This document shows, in pieces, positions 42,847 through 52,477 of a DNA stretch of 62,895 nt. The notes beneath the pieces were generated by a model that had not been told where the DNA came from, did not search any database, and worked only from the letters and a program-made list of their open reading frames with translations. The DNA comes from an uncultured beta proteobacterium (GTDB taxonomy: Bacteria; Pseudomonadota; Gammaproteobacteria; Burkholderiales; Burkholderiaceae_C), in contig CAILZB010000079.1 of NCBI GenBank assembly GCA_903838565.1, positions 1 to 62,895 on the forward strand, read 5' to 3'. The position numbers were made by a program, and so were the translations under genes. The first letter of the stretch is position 1; each line of letters begins with the position of its first letter.

Positions 42847-42875
42847 GCGGGTTACGCTGCGCTGACCCGACCTAC
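42847..42875. repeat. REP-like palindromic intergenic element, copy 2
   Basis: CGGGTTACGCTGCGCTGACCC-GACCTAC is the inverse of the element at 4021-4050, with one base differing (GCTGACC versus GCTAACC). It lies between the convergent FAH gene and the TPR gene and is followed by a second small hairpin (CCTACG...CGTAGG, 42871-42894), so it may serve as a two-way terminator. Confidence 0.6.
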
Positions 42876-42922
42876 GACGGCGGTCGCCGTAGGCGTGACC
42901 CGACGCCCTAAGCTGCGACCGA

Positions 42923-43789
42923 TCAGCTGTCCCAGCCGCCGCCGTCGCCGCTGCTGGCCACAGAGCCACCGTCGTCCCACGAACTGGTGTCGTTGACGCC
43001 GAAATTCTGCCCGCCCATGTCGTTGTTGCCGGCGAAAGGCTGGTCGTAGCCATTGCTGTTGTCCAACTGGCGGGCTGAGCCTTCGTGCCCACCCATCAGG
43101 CTCTTGCCTATGGCCTCGGCCGCCAGCACGCCGGCACCCACGGCCAGCCCTGTGGCCAGACCACCCATCACCCTGCCGCCCAATCCGCTGCCTTGGGGTT
43201 GTCCATAGCCCGGGGCCATGGCGCCGCCTCCTCCCATGCCAAAGCCCTGCGGGCCCATCAAGCCATTGCCCTGAACCGGATTCGGGTACGGCGCCTGGGG
43301 CATGAGTTGGGATTCGGGCTTTTTGCGCAGCATCACGATGGCCAGGGCGATCAGACCGCCGCCAATCGCCAACGCCAATCCCCAGGGGAAGGGCGAAGCG
43401 GGAGGCGCCTGGCGCACTGCGGGCCCGGCCATGGCGGGCGGATTGCTGCGCGCCGTCAACTGGGTGCGCAGTGCCTGCACGGCTTCAGGCTTGGCAAAGC
43501 TCAGGCCGGGCGCGAGCTTTTCCGCGGTCGCCAGCTCTTCGCGGGCTCGACCCATCTGACCCTGTCGCGCCGCGAGCTCGGCCTGCACGTAGTGCGCCTT
43601 GCCGGAGTTCGGGTGCGCCACCAGCACCTGCTGCATCATCGTCTGCGCCTGTTCCATGCGGCCCGCATTGGCGGCGTCGTACACCTGGTTCAGTGTGGGT
43701 TCGGACTGCGCCATGGCCAGCCCGAAGCCGAACAAGGCGGCGACCGCCAGCCACTTGCCAACACTCTGCATGATCGATCGTTTCAACAT
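42923..43789 (-). CDS. Exported/membrane TPR-like protein with Gly-rich C-terminus
   Basis: A 288-residue protein. Signal peptide or membrane anchor at ~8-28, then a TPR-like helical region (~30-110: NAGRMEQAQTMMQQVLVAHPNSGKAHYVQAELAARQGQ) and a membrane segment at ~137-158. A Gly/Met/Asn-rich C-terminal half ends SVASSGDGGGWDS. The GGGWDS-type tail resembles that of TPM/YgcG-like membrane proteins. Function unknown. The ATG at 43789 has GAAGGG 7 bases upstream; ATG 43771 is an alternative. Upstream is the divergent groESL control region. Confidence 0.7.
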   Translation of the reverse strand: MLKRSIMQSVGKWLAVAALFGFGLAMAQSEPTLNQVYDAANAGRMEQAQTMMQQVLVAHPNSGKAHYVQAELAARQGQMGRAREELATAEKLAPGLSFAKPEAVQALRTQLTARSNPPAMAGPAVRQAPPASPFPWGLALAIGGGLIALAIVMLRKKPESQLMPQAPYPNPVQGNGLMGPQGFGMGGGGAMAPGYGQPQGSGLGGRVMGGLATGLAVGAGVLAAEAIGKSLMGGHEGSARQLDNSNGYDQPFAGNNDMGGQNFGVNDTSSWDDGGSVASSGDGGGWDS

Positions 43790-44021
43790 CTATGTACCCT
43801 TCAATGGTATGGAACTTACCTGGCCGAGATGGTGGCGTCGGTGCGCAATGCAAGTGGCCCCGTCACCCATGCCTGCCTTGCACCCCCGTGCCGCCCGTCC
43901 GGCGCCACGCGACTGTAGCGTGCATTCGTGAATCCCGTGCGGCGCCGCTTCGGACTCCGCGCCAGGTGTGAGCTTTAGCCTGCGGCGCAGCCGGCCTGCG
44001 TCAATAAGTGCCCCGGACTTC

Positions 44022-44049
44022 TTGAAACCGCGCAAATTGCCCTTATCAT
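44022..44049 (+). promoter_or_regulatory. groESL promoter
   Basis: TTGAAA (44022-44027) and TATCAT (44044-44049) with a 16-bp spacer fit a housekeeping promoter. The CTTGAAA element also fits a heat-shock sigma -35. The promoter overlaps the CIRCE operator. The rest of the 392-bp spacer (43790-44181) holds the groES leader and, upstream, nothing else that I recognise. Confidence 0.7.
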
Positions 44050-44075
44050 TAGCACTCGACGGGATTGAGTGCTAA
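44049..44075. promoter_or_regulatory. CIRCE operator (HrcA binding site)
   Basis: TTAGCACTC-N9-GAGTGCTAA matches the CIRCE consensus exactly in both arms and spacer length. It lies at the groESL transcription start, so the operon should be repressed by HrcA at normal temperature. hrcA itself is not in the window. Confidence 0.97.
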
Positions 44076-44181
44076 CAAGGTCTTCGGCCCTGCTTCAGCC
44101 TTCCCATCCGAGCATGAACGCCGCCCCAACGGGTAGTTGTTTTTTGATTTATCAACCCATTGTGCTAATTTAGGAGATGCA

Positions 44182-44472
44182 ATGAAACTACGTCCTCTCG
44201 CCGATCGCGTGATCGTCAAACGTGTCGAAAACGAAACCAAGACAGCCTCTGGCATCGTCATTCCGGACAGCGCTGCTGAAAAACCGGATCAAGGCGAAGT
44301 GCTGGCCGTGGGCCCCGGCAAGAAGAACGACAAGGGCGAACTCGGCGCCATGTCGGTCAAGGTCGGCGACCGCGTGTTGTTCGGCAAGTACAGCGGCCAG
44401 ACCGTCAAGGTCGATGGCGACGAACTGCTCGTCATGAAAGAAGACGATTTGTTTGCAGTCGTCGAGAAGTAA
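44182..44472 (+). CDS. groES: Co-chaperonin GroES
   Basis: A 96-residue GroES, the heptameric lid of the GroEL folding chamber. [30 protein letters not shown] contains the mobile loop, and the fold ends [17 protein letters not shown] 44182 has TAGGAG 7 bases upstream. It is first in the groESL operon, 50 bp before groEL, under CIRCE control. Confidence 0.98.
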   Translation: MKLRPLADRVIVKRVENETKTASGIVIPDSAAEKPDQGEVLAVGPGKKNDKGELGAMSVKVGDRVLFGKYSGQTVKVDGDELLVMKEDDLFAVVEK

Positions 44473-44519
44473 TTCTCGACACGCTCAAGTCTCATTTACC
44501 AACTGAATTCGGAGAATAA

Positions 44520-46181
<1,662 letters not shown>

Positions 46182-46281
46182 TTGGTGTCCTTGCCTGACG
46201 ATCCAGGGCGTTGTTGCGGCGGCTTGCCGTAGCGTTGCTACTGTCTACGCCCCCGCGCCTAGCCCTGAACCGTCATGCTGC

Positions 46282-46306
46282 GTCGAGCGGTCTTGTAGCG
46301 CTCGAC
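46282..46306. other. Hairpin downstream of groEL
   Basis: GTCGAGCG and CGCTCGAC form a perfect 8-bp stem with a 9-base loop, upstream of the main terminator. It may stabilise the groEL mRNA 3' end. Confidence 0.5.
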
Positions 46307-46314
46307 AAAAATAT

Positions 46315-46349
46315 AAAACCCCGCACGGTGCGAGCCTTGCGGGGTTTTT
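46315..46349. terminator. Bidirectional rho-independent terminator
   Basis: AAAACCCCGCA and TGCGGGGTTTT are perfect 11-bp arms around a 12-base loop, with T-runs on the 3' side of both strands. It ends groESL (plus) and the pgi-VOC-glycosylase operon (minus), whose last stop is at 46367. Confidence 0.93.
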
Positions 46350-46366
46350 GTCTGTGTTGGTACGAA

Positions 46367-47623
46367 TCAGGCCAGCAACCGCAAGGCCTTTTGCAACGCG
46401 GTCCGCAGCACCACCGGCGAGGTTCGCGTGAGCCTGACTTCGGGCGTGCCGTGCCACTCGGCGCAAGCCTTTAATGCGCTCGCCACCAAGGGCAGATCTT
46501 CCGCATCCAGCTTCACCCCTGCCTCCAGATACAAGGCCTTGATTTCGAACCGACCCTCGGTGCGGTGCGCCTTGGCATCCACGCGGCCGATGAGTTGGCC
46601 GCGGTGCAACAGCGGCAGCACGAAGTAGCCGTATTGGCGCCTGGCTTCGGGCGTGTAGCACTCGAGCCGGTAGTCGAAATCGAACATGGCTTTGACACGC
46701 TCGCGGTCCCAGACCAGCGGGTCGAAAGGTGACAGCAGGGTCGTGTGCGTGGGCTGCAATTTGTCCTGCACGGCCTGATTGAACAGTGCCTTGTTGGCCA
46801 AGTGCACATAGCCCGGAACGTCCCAGCCGTGCACCGCCACGCGCAGCAGGCGACCCCGCGCCACCAGATCATCCAGATCGCTGTCCTTGAGCCGCGGCTT
46901 CATGCGGTAGTAGTCGTGGATCCAGCGCGCCTGAGTCACGCCCAGCGCGGCCACCGACTTCTCGATGAAGCTGCTGTGCACGGCGTCCACATCGGGCGGG
47001 TCCAGCGTCGACAGCGTCGGGCAGACACGCTCGGGCAGGTCGTACACGCGCTGGAAATTCTCGCGCCGCGCGACCATCAATTCGCCCTGGGCGAACAGCG
47101 CTTCCAGCCAGACCTTCTCGTCCTTCCAACCCCACCAGGCGCTGGCACGCTCGTCCTTGCGCTCGAAGTCCGATGACTTGACGGCGCCGTTGTCGCGCAC
47201 ATGCGTCAGCAACTTGTCCAGATGCGCGCGCTGCTCGTCGTGCACGCGCTGGCCGCGCGCCAGGCCCCAATGATGGCGAGTCTGTGCGTTGTAGGCGCGA
47301 TGCAGCGCCAGGTCTGCCATCGGCGCAAAGCAGGCCTCGTGTGCCCAGGTTTCGAAGACCGCACCGCCAGCCAGTGCCTGATCCAGCCAGTGCATCGGAT
47401 ACGAGCCGATGCGCGAATGCAGCACCAGGTAGGGACTGCGCGCCACCACGTGGATGGTGTCGATCTGCAGCAGTTGCATGCGCGCGATGCAGCGGCGCAG
47501 GGACAGCGCCGTGGCTGCCTTGGCGGGCCCACCGAGCAAACCCTGCACGGCCAGCTGCAGGTTGCGCGCTTGCTGCAGGCCGAGCGGAACCGGCTCTGCA
47601 TTTTTCCCTCTGCACGTGCTCAT
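46367..47623 (-). CDS. Winged-helix DNA glycosylase-like protein (AlkX/YcaQ family)
   Basis: A 418-residue HTH_42 protein of the AlkZ/AlkX family, which unhooks DNA interstrand crosslinks and removes bulky alkylated bases. RMQLLQIDTIHVVARSPYLVLHSRIGSY contains the catalytic Q-x-D motif (QID) typical of the YcaQ/AlkX branch. Later blocks include WAHEACF, PFDPLVWDRERVKAMFDFDYRLECYTP and YGYFVLPLLHRGQLIGRVDAKAHR, all family signatures. ATG 47623 lies 4 bp after the VOC gene stop, suggesting an operon with pgi and the VOC gene. Confidence 0.85.
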   Translation of the reverse strand: MSTCRGKNAEPVPLGLQQARNLQLAVQGLLGGPAKAATALSLRRCIARMQLLQIDTIHVVARSPYLVLHSRIGSYPMHWLDQALAGGAVFETWAHEACFAPMADLALHRAYNAQTRHHWGLARGQRVHDEQRAHLDKLLTHVRDNGAVKSSDFERKDERASAWWGWKDEKVWLEALFAQGELMVARRENFQRVYDLPERVCPTLSTLDPPDVDAVHSSFIEKSVAALGVTQARWIHDYYRMKPRLKDSDLDDLVARGRLLRVAVHGWDVPGYVHLANKALFNQAVQDKLQPTHTTLLSPFDPLVWDRERVKAMFDFDYRLECYTPEARRQYGYFVLPLLHRGQLIGRVDAKAHRTEGRFEIKALYLEAGVKLDAEDLPLVASALKACAEWHGTPEVRLTRTSPVVLRTALQKALRLLA

Positions 47624-47627
47624 CGGA

Positions 47628-48029
47628 TCACAACGCGGCGCTGCTGTCCCAGGCCGCGTTTTGCAGCACGACGCGATAGCCGTCATGGTCTTCAAACGTC
47701 TGCCCACGCTCGTCCCAATATGGATTGAACGCGGCGACCCGACTGAACCCTGCGTTCAGCATCCGACCGCAGGCTCGACTCCACTGCGACGGGTCCGGCA
47801 GGTAGAACACCACCAGATCTTCCGGCGTGGGGGTGGGCTGCACCGGGTGTGCCAGGCAGGCGGTGAATTCAAAGTGGTAGCCGGAATCAGCCGCTCCCAG
47901 CATGACGCCGCTGAATCCGGCGTGATCTTCAAAGTGCGAAATCACAACCAGCGAAAGACCCAAGCAGTAAATGGCCTGACTCTTGGCCAGATCGCTGACG
48001 GGACGTGCAATCCTCAGATGGTGCGCCAT
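47628..48029 (-). CDS. VOC/glyoxalase-superfamily protein
   Basis: A 133-residue VOC-fold protein: HHLRIARPVSDLAKSQAIYCLGLSLVVISHFEDHAGFSGVMLG gives the first beta-alpha-beta-beta-beta module with a His metal ligand near the N-terminus; YHFEFT and GQTFEDHDGYRVVLQN give the others. It resembles the uncharacterised YycE-like group. Possible metallo-enzyme or resistance function; the substrate is unknown. ATG 48029 follows pgi by 23 bp; it precedes the DNA glycosylase-like gene by 4 bp. Confidence 0.8.
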   Translation of the reverse strand: MAHHLRIARPVSDLAKSQAIYCLGLSLVVISHFEDHAGFSGVMLGAADSGYHFEFTACLAHPVQPTPTPEDLVVFYLPDPSQWSRACGRMLNAGFSRVAAFNPYWDERGQTFEDHDGYRVVLQNAAWDSSAAL

Positions 48030-48052
48030 CAAACACCTTGAACTGTTCAGCC

Positions 48053-49612
48053 TCAAGCGTTGCGCAGTCGCGCCAACAAGCCCGCGGTCGAGCCGTCGAG
48101 CCCGCTGGCATCGCCCGAATGCAGGCGCGGCTCAATGTCACGCGCCAGCACCTTGCCCAGCTCCACGCCCCACTGGTCGAAGCTGTTGATGCCCCAGAGC
48201 GCGCCACTGACGAAGACGCGGTGCTCCTGCAGCGCGATCAGCGCGCCCAGGCTGGCAGGGGTCAGATCGTCCAGCAGCAAGAAGGTGCTGGGCCGGTTGC
48301 CGGGGAAGTGGCGGTGACCTCCCGCATCGGCCTTGCCAAGCATCAGCGCCTGCGCCTGCGCCAGCACGTTGGCCAGTAGTTGCGAGTGGTGTCCCGCGAG
48401 TTCGTGCCGCGCCTTCTTTACCGCCACAAACTCCAGCGGCACCACGTCCGTGCCCTGATGCAGCATCTGGAAATAGGCGTGCTGGCCGTTGGTTCCGGGC
48501 TCGCCCCACAGCACCGGCGAAGTACCAAAGGGCAGCGCCTGGCCTGAAACGTCCACGCGCTTGCCGTTGCTCTCCATCTCGAGCTGCTGCAGGTAGGCCG
48601 GAACCCGGCGCAAGGCGCTGTGATAGGGCGCGATGGAGCGGCTGGTGAAGCCGTGAAAGTTGCGGTACCAGAGGTCCAGCAGCGCCAGACGCACCGGCAG
48701 GTTGTGCTCCAGCGCGGTGCTGCGGAAATGCCCGTCCATGGCGTGCGCACCGGCCAGGAAATCGCGAAAGCCCGCTGCGCCGATGGCGATCGCGATGGGC
48801 AGTCCGATGGCCGACCACATCGAATAGCGCCCGCCCACCCAGTCCCAGAAGCCAAAGGTGGTGTCAATGCCGAACTCGTTCGCCGCCGCGACATTGGTGG
48901 TGAGCGCGGCGAAGTGGCGCGCGATGTCCTTGCCACCCTGGGTCTCGAACCACTGCTTGGCCGAGCGCGCATTCGTCATGGTCTCGATCGTAGTGAAGGT
49001 CTTGGATGCGATCAGGAACAGCGTGCTGCTTGGCCGCACGCGCGCCAGCACCGCGGCCAGTTCGTGCCCGTCCACGTTGGAGACGAAGTGAATGCGTTTT
49101 CCTGTGGTAGCGAAACCATCCAGCGCCAGCACTGCCATCTGCGGCCCCAGGTCCGAGCCGCCGATGCCGATGTTGACGACGTCGGTGATGGCAAGGTCAG
49201 AGCGCACCTGTTCTGCGTAGGCCAGCATCGCGTCCAGCGTGCTGTGCACCTGCTGCGATTCGGTGGCCAGCGGTTTTCCTGCGCCAACAGCGGGGCTGCG
49301 CAACAGCCAGTGCATCACCGCGCGCTGCTCGGTGGCGTTGATCTTGTCGCCGGCGAACATGGCGTCGCGGTGCTGCTCCACGCGGCACTCGCGCGCCAGA
49401 TCGAACAACATCTTCTGTGTCGCCACGTCGATCAGGTTCTTCGACAGGTCGGCGAACACGTGGGGGGCGCTCTGGCTGAACGTGGCAAAGCGCTGCGTAT
49501 CGGCGGCAAAGGCGTCGCGCAGATCCAGACTGCGACCAGCGCCGTCAAAGTGGCTTTGCAATGCGGCCCAGGCGGGCGTTTGATCACAGCGAGGGCGTTG
49601 GGTGATAGTCAT
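48053..49612 (-). CDS. pgi: Glucose-6-phosphate isomerase
   Basis: A 519-residue phosphoglucose isomerase (normal 545-550, slightly short at the C-terminus). It interconverts glucose-6-P and fructose-6-P in the cytosol. Motifs: NIGIGGSDLGPQM, SKTFTTIETMTNA, GGRYSMWSAIGLPIA and the catalytic-His region GTNGQHAYFQMLHQGTD. ATG 49612 is chosen at the conserved N-terminus; longer in-frame extensions encode no family sequence. No clear Shine-Dalgarno. It is the first gene of a short operon with the VOC and AlkX-like genes. Confidence 0.95.
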   Translation of the reverse strand: MTITQRPRCDQTPAWAALQSHFDGAGRSLDLRDAFAADTQRFATFSQSAPHVFADLSKNLIDVATQKMLFDLARECRVEQHRDAMFAGDKINATEQRAVMHWLLRSPAVGAGKPLATESQQVHSTLDAMLAYAEQVRSDLAITDVVNIGIGGSDLGPQMAVLALDGFATTGKRIHFVSNVDGHELAAVLARVRPSSTLFLIASKTFTTIETMTNARSAKQWFETQGGKDIARHFAALTTNVAAANEFGIDTTFGFWDWVGGRYSMWSAIGLPIAIAIGAAGFRDFLAGAHAMDGHFRSTALEHNLPVRLALLDLWYRNFHGFTSRSIAPYHSALRRVPAYLQQLEMESNGKRVDVSGQALPFGTSPVLWGEPGTNGQHAYFQMLHQGTDVVPLEFVAVKKARHELAGHHSQLLANVLAQAQALMLGKADAGGHRHFPGNRPSTFLLLDDLTPASLGALIALQEHRVFVSGALWGINSFDQWGVELGKVLARDIEPRLHSGDASGLDGSTAGLLARLRNA

Positions 49613-49719
49613 GGCAGATATGTTGTTGGCGTGGACTCGAGCTGCCACACCGGCGACGAAGGGTGTGAGGACACAGAGTGGATCCATGGCGCGATTATCG
49701 CGGAGCCAAGCGAACCCCC

Positions 49720-49750
49720 AAAAAAAAGGGCAGACCATCAAGGCCTGCCC
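49720..49750 (-). terminator. Rho-independent terminator after the cytochrome operon
   Basis: On the minus strand GGGCAGGCC-TTGAT-GGTCTGCCC (9-bp stem with one G-U) is followed by eight T. It lies 54 bases past the stop of the nine-heme cytochrome gene and upstream of pgi. Confidence 0.9.
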
Positions 49751-49803
49751 CGCGATTGAAAGCGGCCGGGCGTTTGACGGCAAGGTCAAACGCCAGCCCC
49801 GCG

Positions 49804-51795
49804 CTACACGCTGGTGAAGAATCCGATGCCCACCAGCGTCAGCAGCGTCAACCCCACCACGATCAGCGTGAAGCCGAGCACCGTCGACAACTTCACAAAC
49901 GTCGGTGACGGAGCTTCGACCAGATGCTGCTCGAGTTCACCCGAATCCAGCAAGCGCTGATACTGCAGCGGGTGGTCGTGCTTCAGTTCTTCCAGCGTCA
50001 CCGTGCCAGTGAACATCACCCGATCCAGCGGGAATCTGTCAGGCCGGAAATGGTTGTTGAAGAAATGCACCGTGAACAGGAACACCACGGCAAGGAAGGC
50101 CTCTTCACTGTGGAAGATTGCCGCGACGTTGAACACCCAGCCCGGCAGGAACTGCGCCGTGATGTGTGGAACCCACATCATGATGCCGCTGACGCCGATG
50201 ATGGTGACACCCCAGAACGGTGCCCAATAGTCAAACTTCTCCCAATAGGTCCAGCGGTCGAACACAGGCCGGGGCGCCTTACCCAGGAACCACTTGAACA
50301 TGGCGAGGATGTCCTTGATATCCTGCGGCCCAGGAACCATGGAGTTGGGACCGAAGATCTTGAAATTCTTCCAGTCGCGTCCGATCCTGACAATCATGTA
50401 GACCAAGTGCCAGAAAAACACGCCTGCGAAGATCACCGCAGCCACACGGTGCACCAGACCCGCCGTATGCGGACCGTTGAGCAGGATCATCAGCGGCTTG
50501 GCCCAGGGTGAGTCGGGATAGAACAACGGTATGCCCGTCATCGTGAGCGTCATCAGGCTCAGGGCGAAAACCAGGTGCGCGATGCGCCAGGTGCGACTGA
50601 AGCGCTGGAAGTGCTTACCCTTGAATGTGGCGGGCAGCTCCGGCATTTCATCAAGCTTCACGTGGGGCTGCGCCTGGCGCTCGCGACGCTCCTTGAATTC
50701 CCGATAGAACCACAGCAGGGTGTGCAGCCAGAAGAAACCGAATGTCCCCAGCAGCAGCTGGATCATGATCTTGTTGGCGATCCAGATTTGCGGATAGGCG
50801 CTGAAATTGTTGCTGGTTCCATGCGGGCTGAAGCTGGCAAACCCCGCCGTCGCCAACGGTATAGCCTTCTTGCCGCTGTGACACTCCTGACAGGACTCAA
50901 GGCGGTTCTCGATATTCATCTTCGACTTGGAATCCGTGGGCGGCTCGATATCGTGACTGCCATGACAGTCGAAACACTTCGCCGTGTGGCTATAGCCCAG
51001 CGTGTTGACCTGTCCGTGGTAGGTCGATCGATAGGATGCATATTCCTTTGAATGGCAATTCCCGCAGTTGGCGGTGATCGCCAGTTTGGCCTGGGGCGAT
51101 GCGGTGCTCTTGACGCTGTGCGAGGTGTGGCAATCGGCGCAGCCAGCGGCTTTCGGGTTGTGCTTCTGCGTGACCTCCCTGCCATGGACCGACTTGGACC
51201 ATACCTTCAGCTGGTCTTCGTGGCAGCGTCCGCACAGGTTCGCGATCGCGAGGTGCCACTCGGTGCGTTCCGGAGTGCCAATCGGCGGCACGTTGAAGCT
51301 GTGGACGTTGTGGCAATCGTTGCAGGACGCGTTCGGCCGCGTGGGGTCATCGGCGTTTGGCCGCGCATGCAGCGAAGCCTGGTAGGTGTCGATGTTGTCG
51401 GATACGGTCTTCATCCAGTGCCGTTCGCCGCCGACCTTCTCCTGTGCCGAGGCTGCCTTCAGCTTCTGGTGACACTGCACGCAATCTGGCCGCTTCTCTC
51501 CGGGGGCCTTCTTGTGCTCGGCGGTGCTGTCGGTGATTTCAAGGTGGCAGGCAATACACTCCATACCGGAGTGAACGCTCTTGACAAAGCCCGCCGGCTC
51601 CACCACGTGCAGCGCGCGCTTGGCACCGTCCACGCCGGGCACCTCGAGTTTGCCATTCTTCCCGTCGTGGCAGGAAAGGCAAACCTTGTTGCCAAGGCCA
51701 GACTCCTTCTCAGCGGCGGCAGCGCCACCCGACACACTGGCGGCGCAACAAAGCACCACAGCGACGAACCAAACCGTCAGCTTGCTGACACACAT
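49804..51795 (-). CDS. Nine-heme cytochrome c fused to diheme cytochrome b (CbcL-like)
   Basis: A 663-residue inner-membrane protein. After a signal peptide (~1-27) come nine CxxCH heme sites at residues 39, 80, 105, 158, 188, 219, 244, 274 and 302. The C-terminal half has about six membrane segments (~342-365, 404-425, 447-469, 527-543, 563-580, 634-659) with His residues placed for two b hemes (His407, His449, His463, His562, His577), as in FdnI/HydC. This layout matches Geobacter CbcL, a quinol oxidase passing electrons to periplasmic cytochromes. The start has GGAGG 10 bases upstream. It is the last gene of a cytochrome cluster. An FdnI-like role with another partner is the main alternative. 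Confidence 0.85.
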   Translation of the reverse strand: MCVSKLTVWFVAVVLCCAASVSGGAAAAEKESGLGNKVCLSCHDGKNGKLEVPGVDGAKRALHVVEPAGFVKSVHSGMECIACHLEITDSTAEHKKAPGEKRPDCVQCHQKLKAASAQEKVGGERHWMKTVSDNIDTYQASLHARPNADDPTRPNASCNDCHNVHSFNVPPIGTPERTEWHLAIANLCGRCHEDQLKVWSKSVHGREVTQKHNPKAAGCADCHTSHSVKSTASPQAKLAITANCGNCHSKEYASYRSTYHGQVNTLGYSHTAKCFDCHGSHDIEPPTDSKSKMNIENRLESCQECHSGKKAIPLATAGFASFSPHGTSNNFSAYPQIWIANKIMIQLLLGTFGFFWLHTLLWFYREFKERRERQAQPHVKLDEMPELPATFKGKHFQRFSRTWRIAHLVFALSLMTLTMTGIPLFYPDSPWAKPLMILLNGPHTAGLVHRVAAVIFAGVFFWHLVYMIVRIGRDWKNFKIFGPNSMVPGPQDIKDILAMFKWFLGKAPRPVFDRWTYWEKFDYWAPFWGVTIIGVSGIMMWVPHITAQFLPGWVFNVAAIFHSEEAFLAVVFLFTVHFFNNHFRPDRFPLDRVMFTGTVTLEELKHDHPLQYQRLLDSGELEQHLVEAPSPTFVKLSTVLGFTLIVVGLTLLTLVGIGFFTSV

Positions 51796-51949
51796 GATTG
51801 ATGTCCTCCGGACCCTTGACACCGAGGGTGGAACATCCAACCCCGGGGCGGCCCACAGTGCCATCGACTCGATTCCGGGGAGGCTGGCCGCCGCAAGCCC
51901 CGCCCTGCCACCGACCGCTAGATGCTAGCGCCGGCGGCCCTGCGTTGGA

Positions 51950-52294
51950 TTACAGCGACAAGACCCACTGCGCCAAATTCTTGAGCTTGGCCGCATCCTG
52001 GGTCTTGATGATCTTGTGATCTTCTTCGGTGCCATCAGCGAGCTTCACCTTGCGTCCGGTGGTGATGGTCTTGATGATGTTGTCTTCACCCTCGGCCTTG
52101 CCCTTGTACTTGGCGGCGACGCTCTTCAGCGACGGGCCCGTCTTGGTCTTCTCGATGGAGTGGCACTTGGTGCACTTGTTGCTCTCCATCAACTCCTGGG
52201 CTTGCGCCGCATCGACTGCGGCGTGAACAGAACCCGCACCCGCCAAAGCGAGAATCAGGCATCCGGTGGTCAAAAGGGGATTCTTGAATTTCAT
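51950..52294 (-). CDS. Small class I c-type cytochrome
   Basis: A 114-residue monoheme cytochrome c. Signal peptide ~1-25 (ending VHA), CxxCH at ~41-45 (NKCTKCHSIEKTKTGPSL), and a class I fold. No obvious Met axial ligand after the heme: the usual Met position reads HKIIK/KTQDAAKL, so a non-Met axial ligand is possible. AAGGAG precedes the ATG. It is closely similar to the cytochrome at 61500-61832. Located between the tetraheme and nine-heme genes, it could be the periplasmic shuttle. Confidence 0.88.
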   Translation of the reverse strand: MKFKNPLLTTGCLILALAGAGSVHAAVDAAQAQELMESNKCTKCHSIEKTKTGPSLKSVAAKYKGKAEGEDNIIKTITTGRKVKLADGTEEDHKIIKTQDAAKLKNLAQWVLSL

Positions 52295-52427
52295 GAACTG
52301 CTCCTTGGTCAAAATAAAACCTGTTCGAAGTCCGCACGCATTACCGATCATCCACCTCACTGAGCTTCCAGGCTGTGCCTGGCGACGGCGCCGATTGGCA
52401 CTGTGCTCTCAAAGCCCAAGCTCTCCA

Positions 52428-52459
52428 CACGATTCGGAGTGCGGAGCAACCGAATCGTG
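52428..52459. other. Intra-operon hairpin between cytochrome genes
   Basis: CACGATTCGG and CCGAATCGTG are perfect 10-bp arms with a 12-base loop in the 183-bp spacer after the tetraheme gene. No T-run follows, so it is more likely an attenuator or mRNA stabiliser than a terminator. Confidence 0.6.
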
Positions 52460-52477
52460 AAAGTCTGTTCTGTCGCC

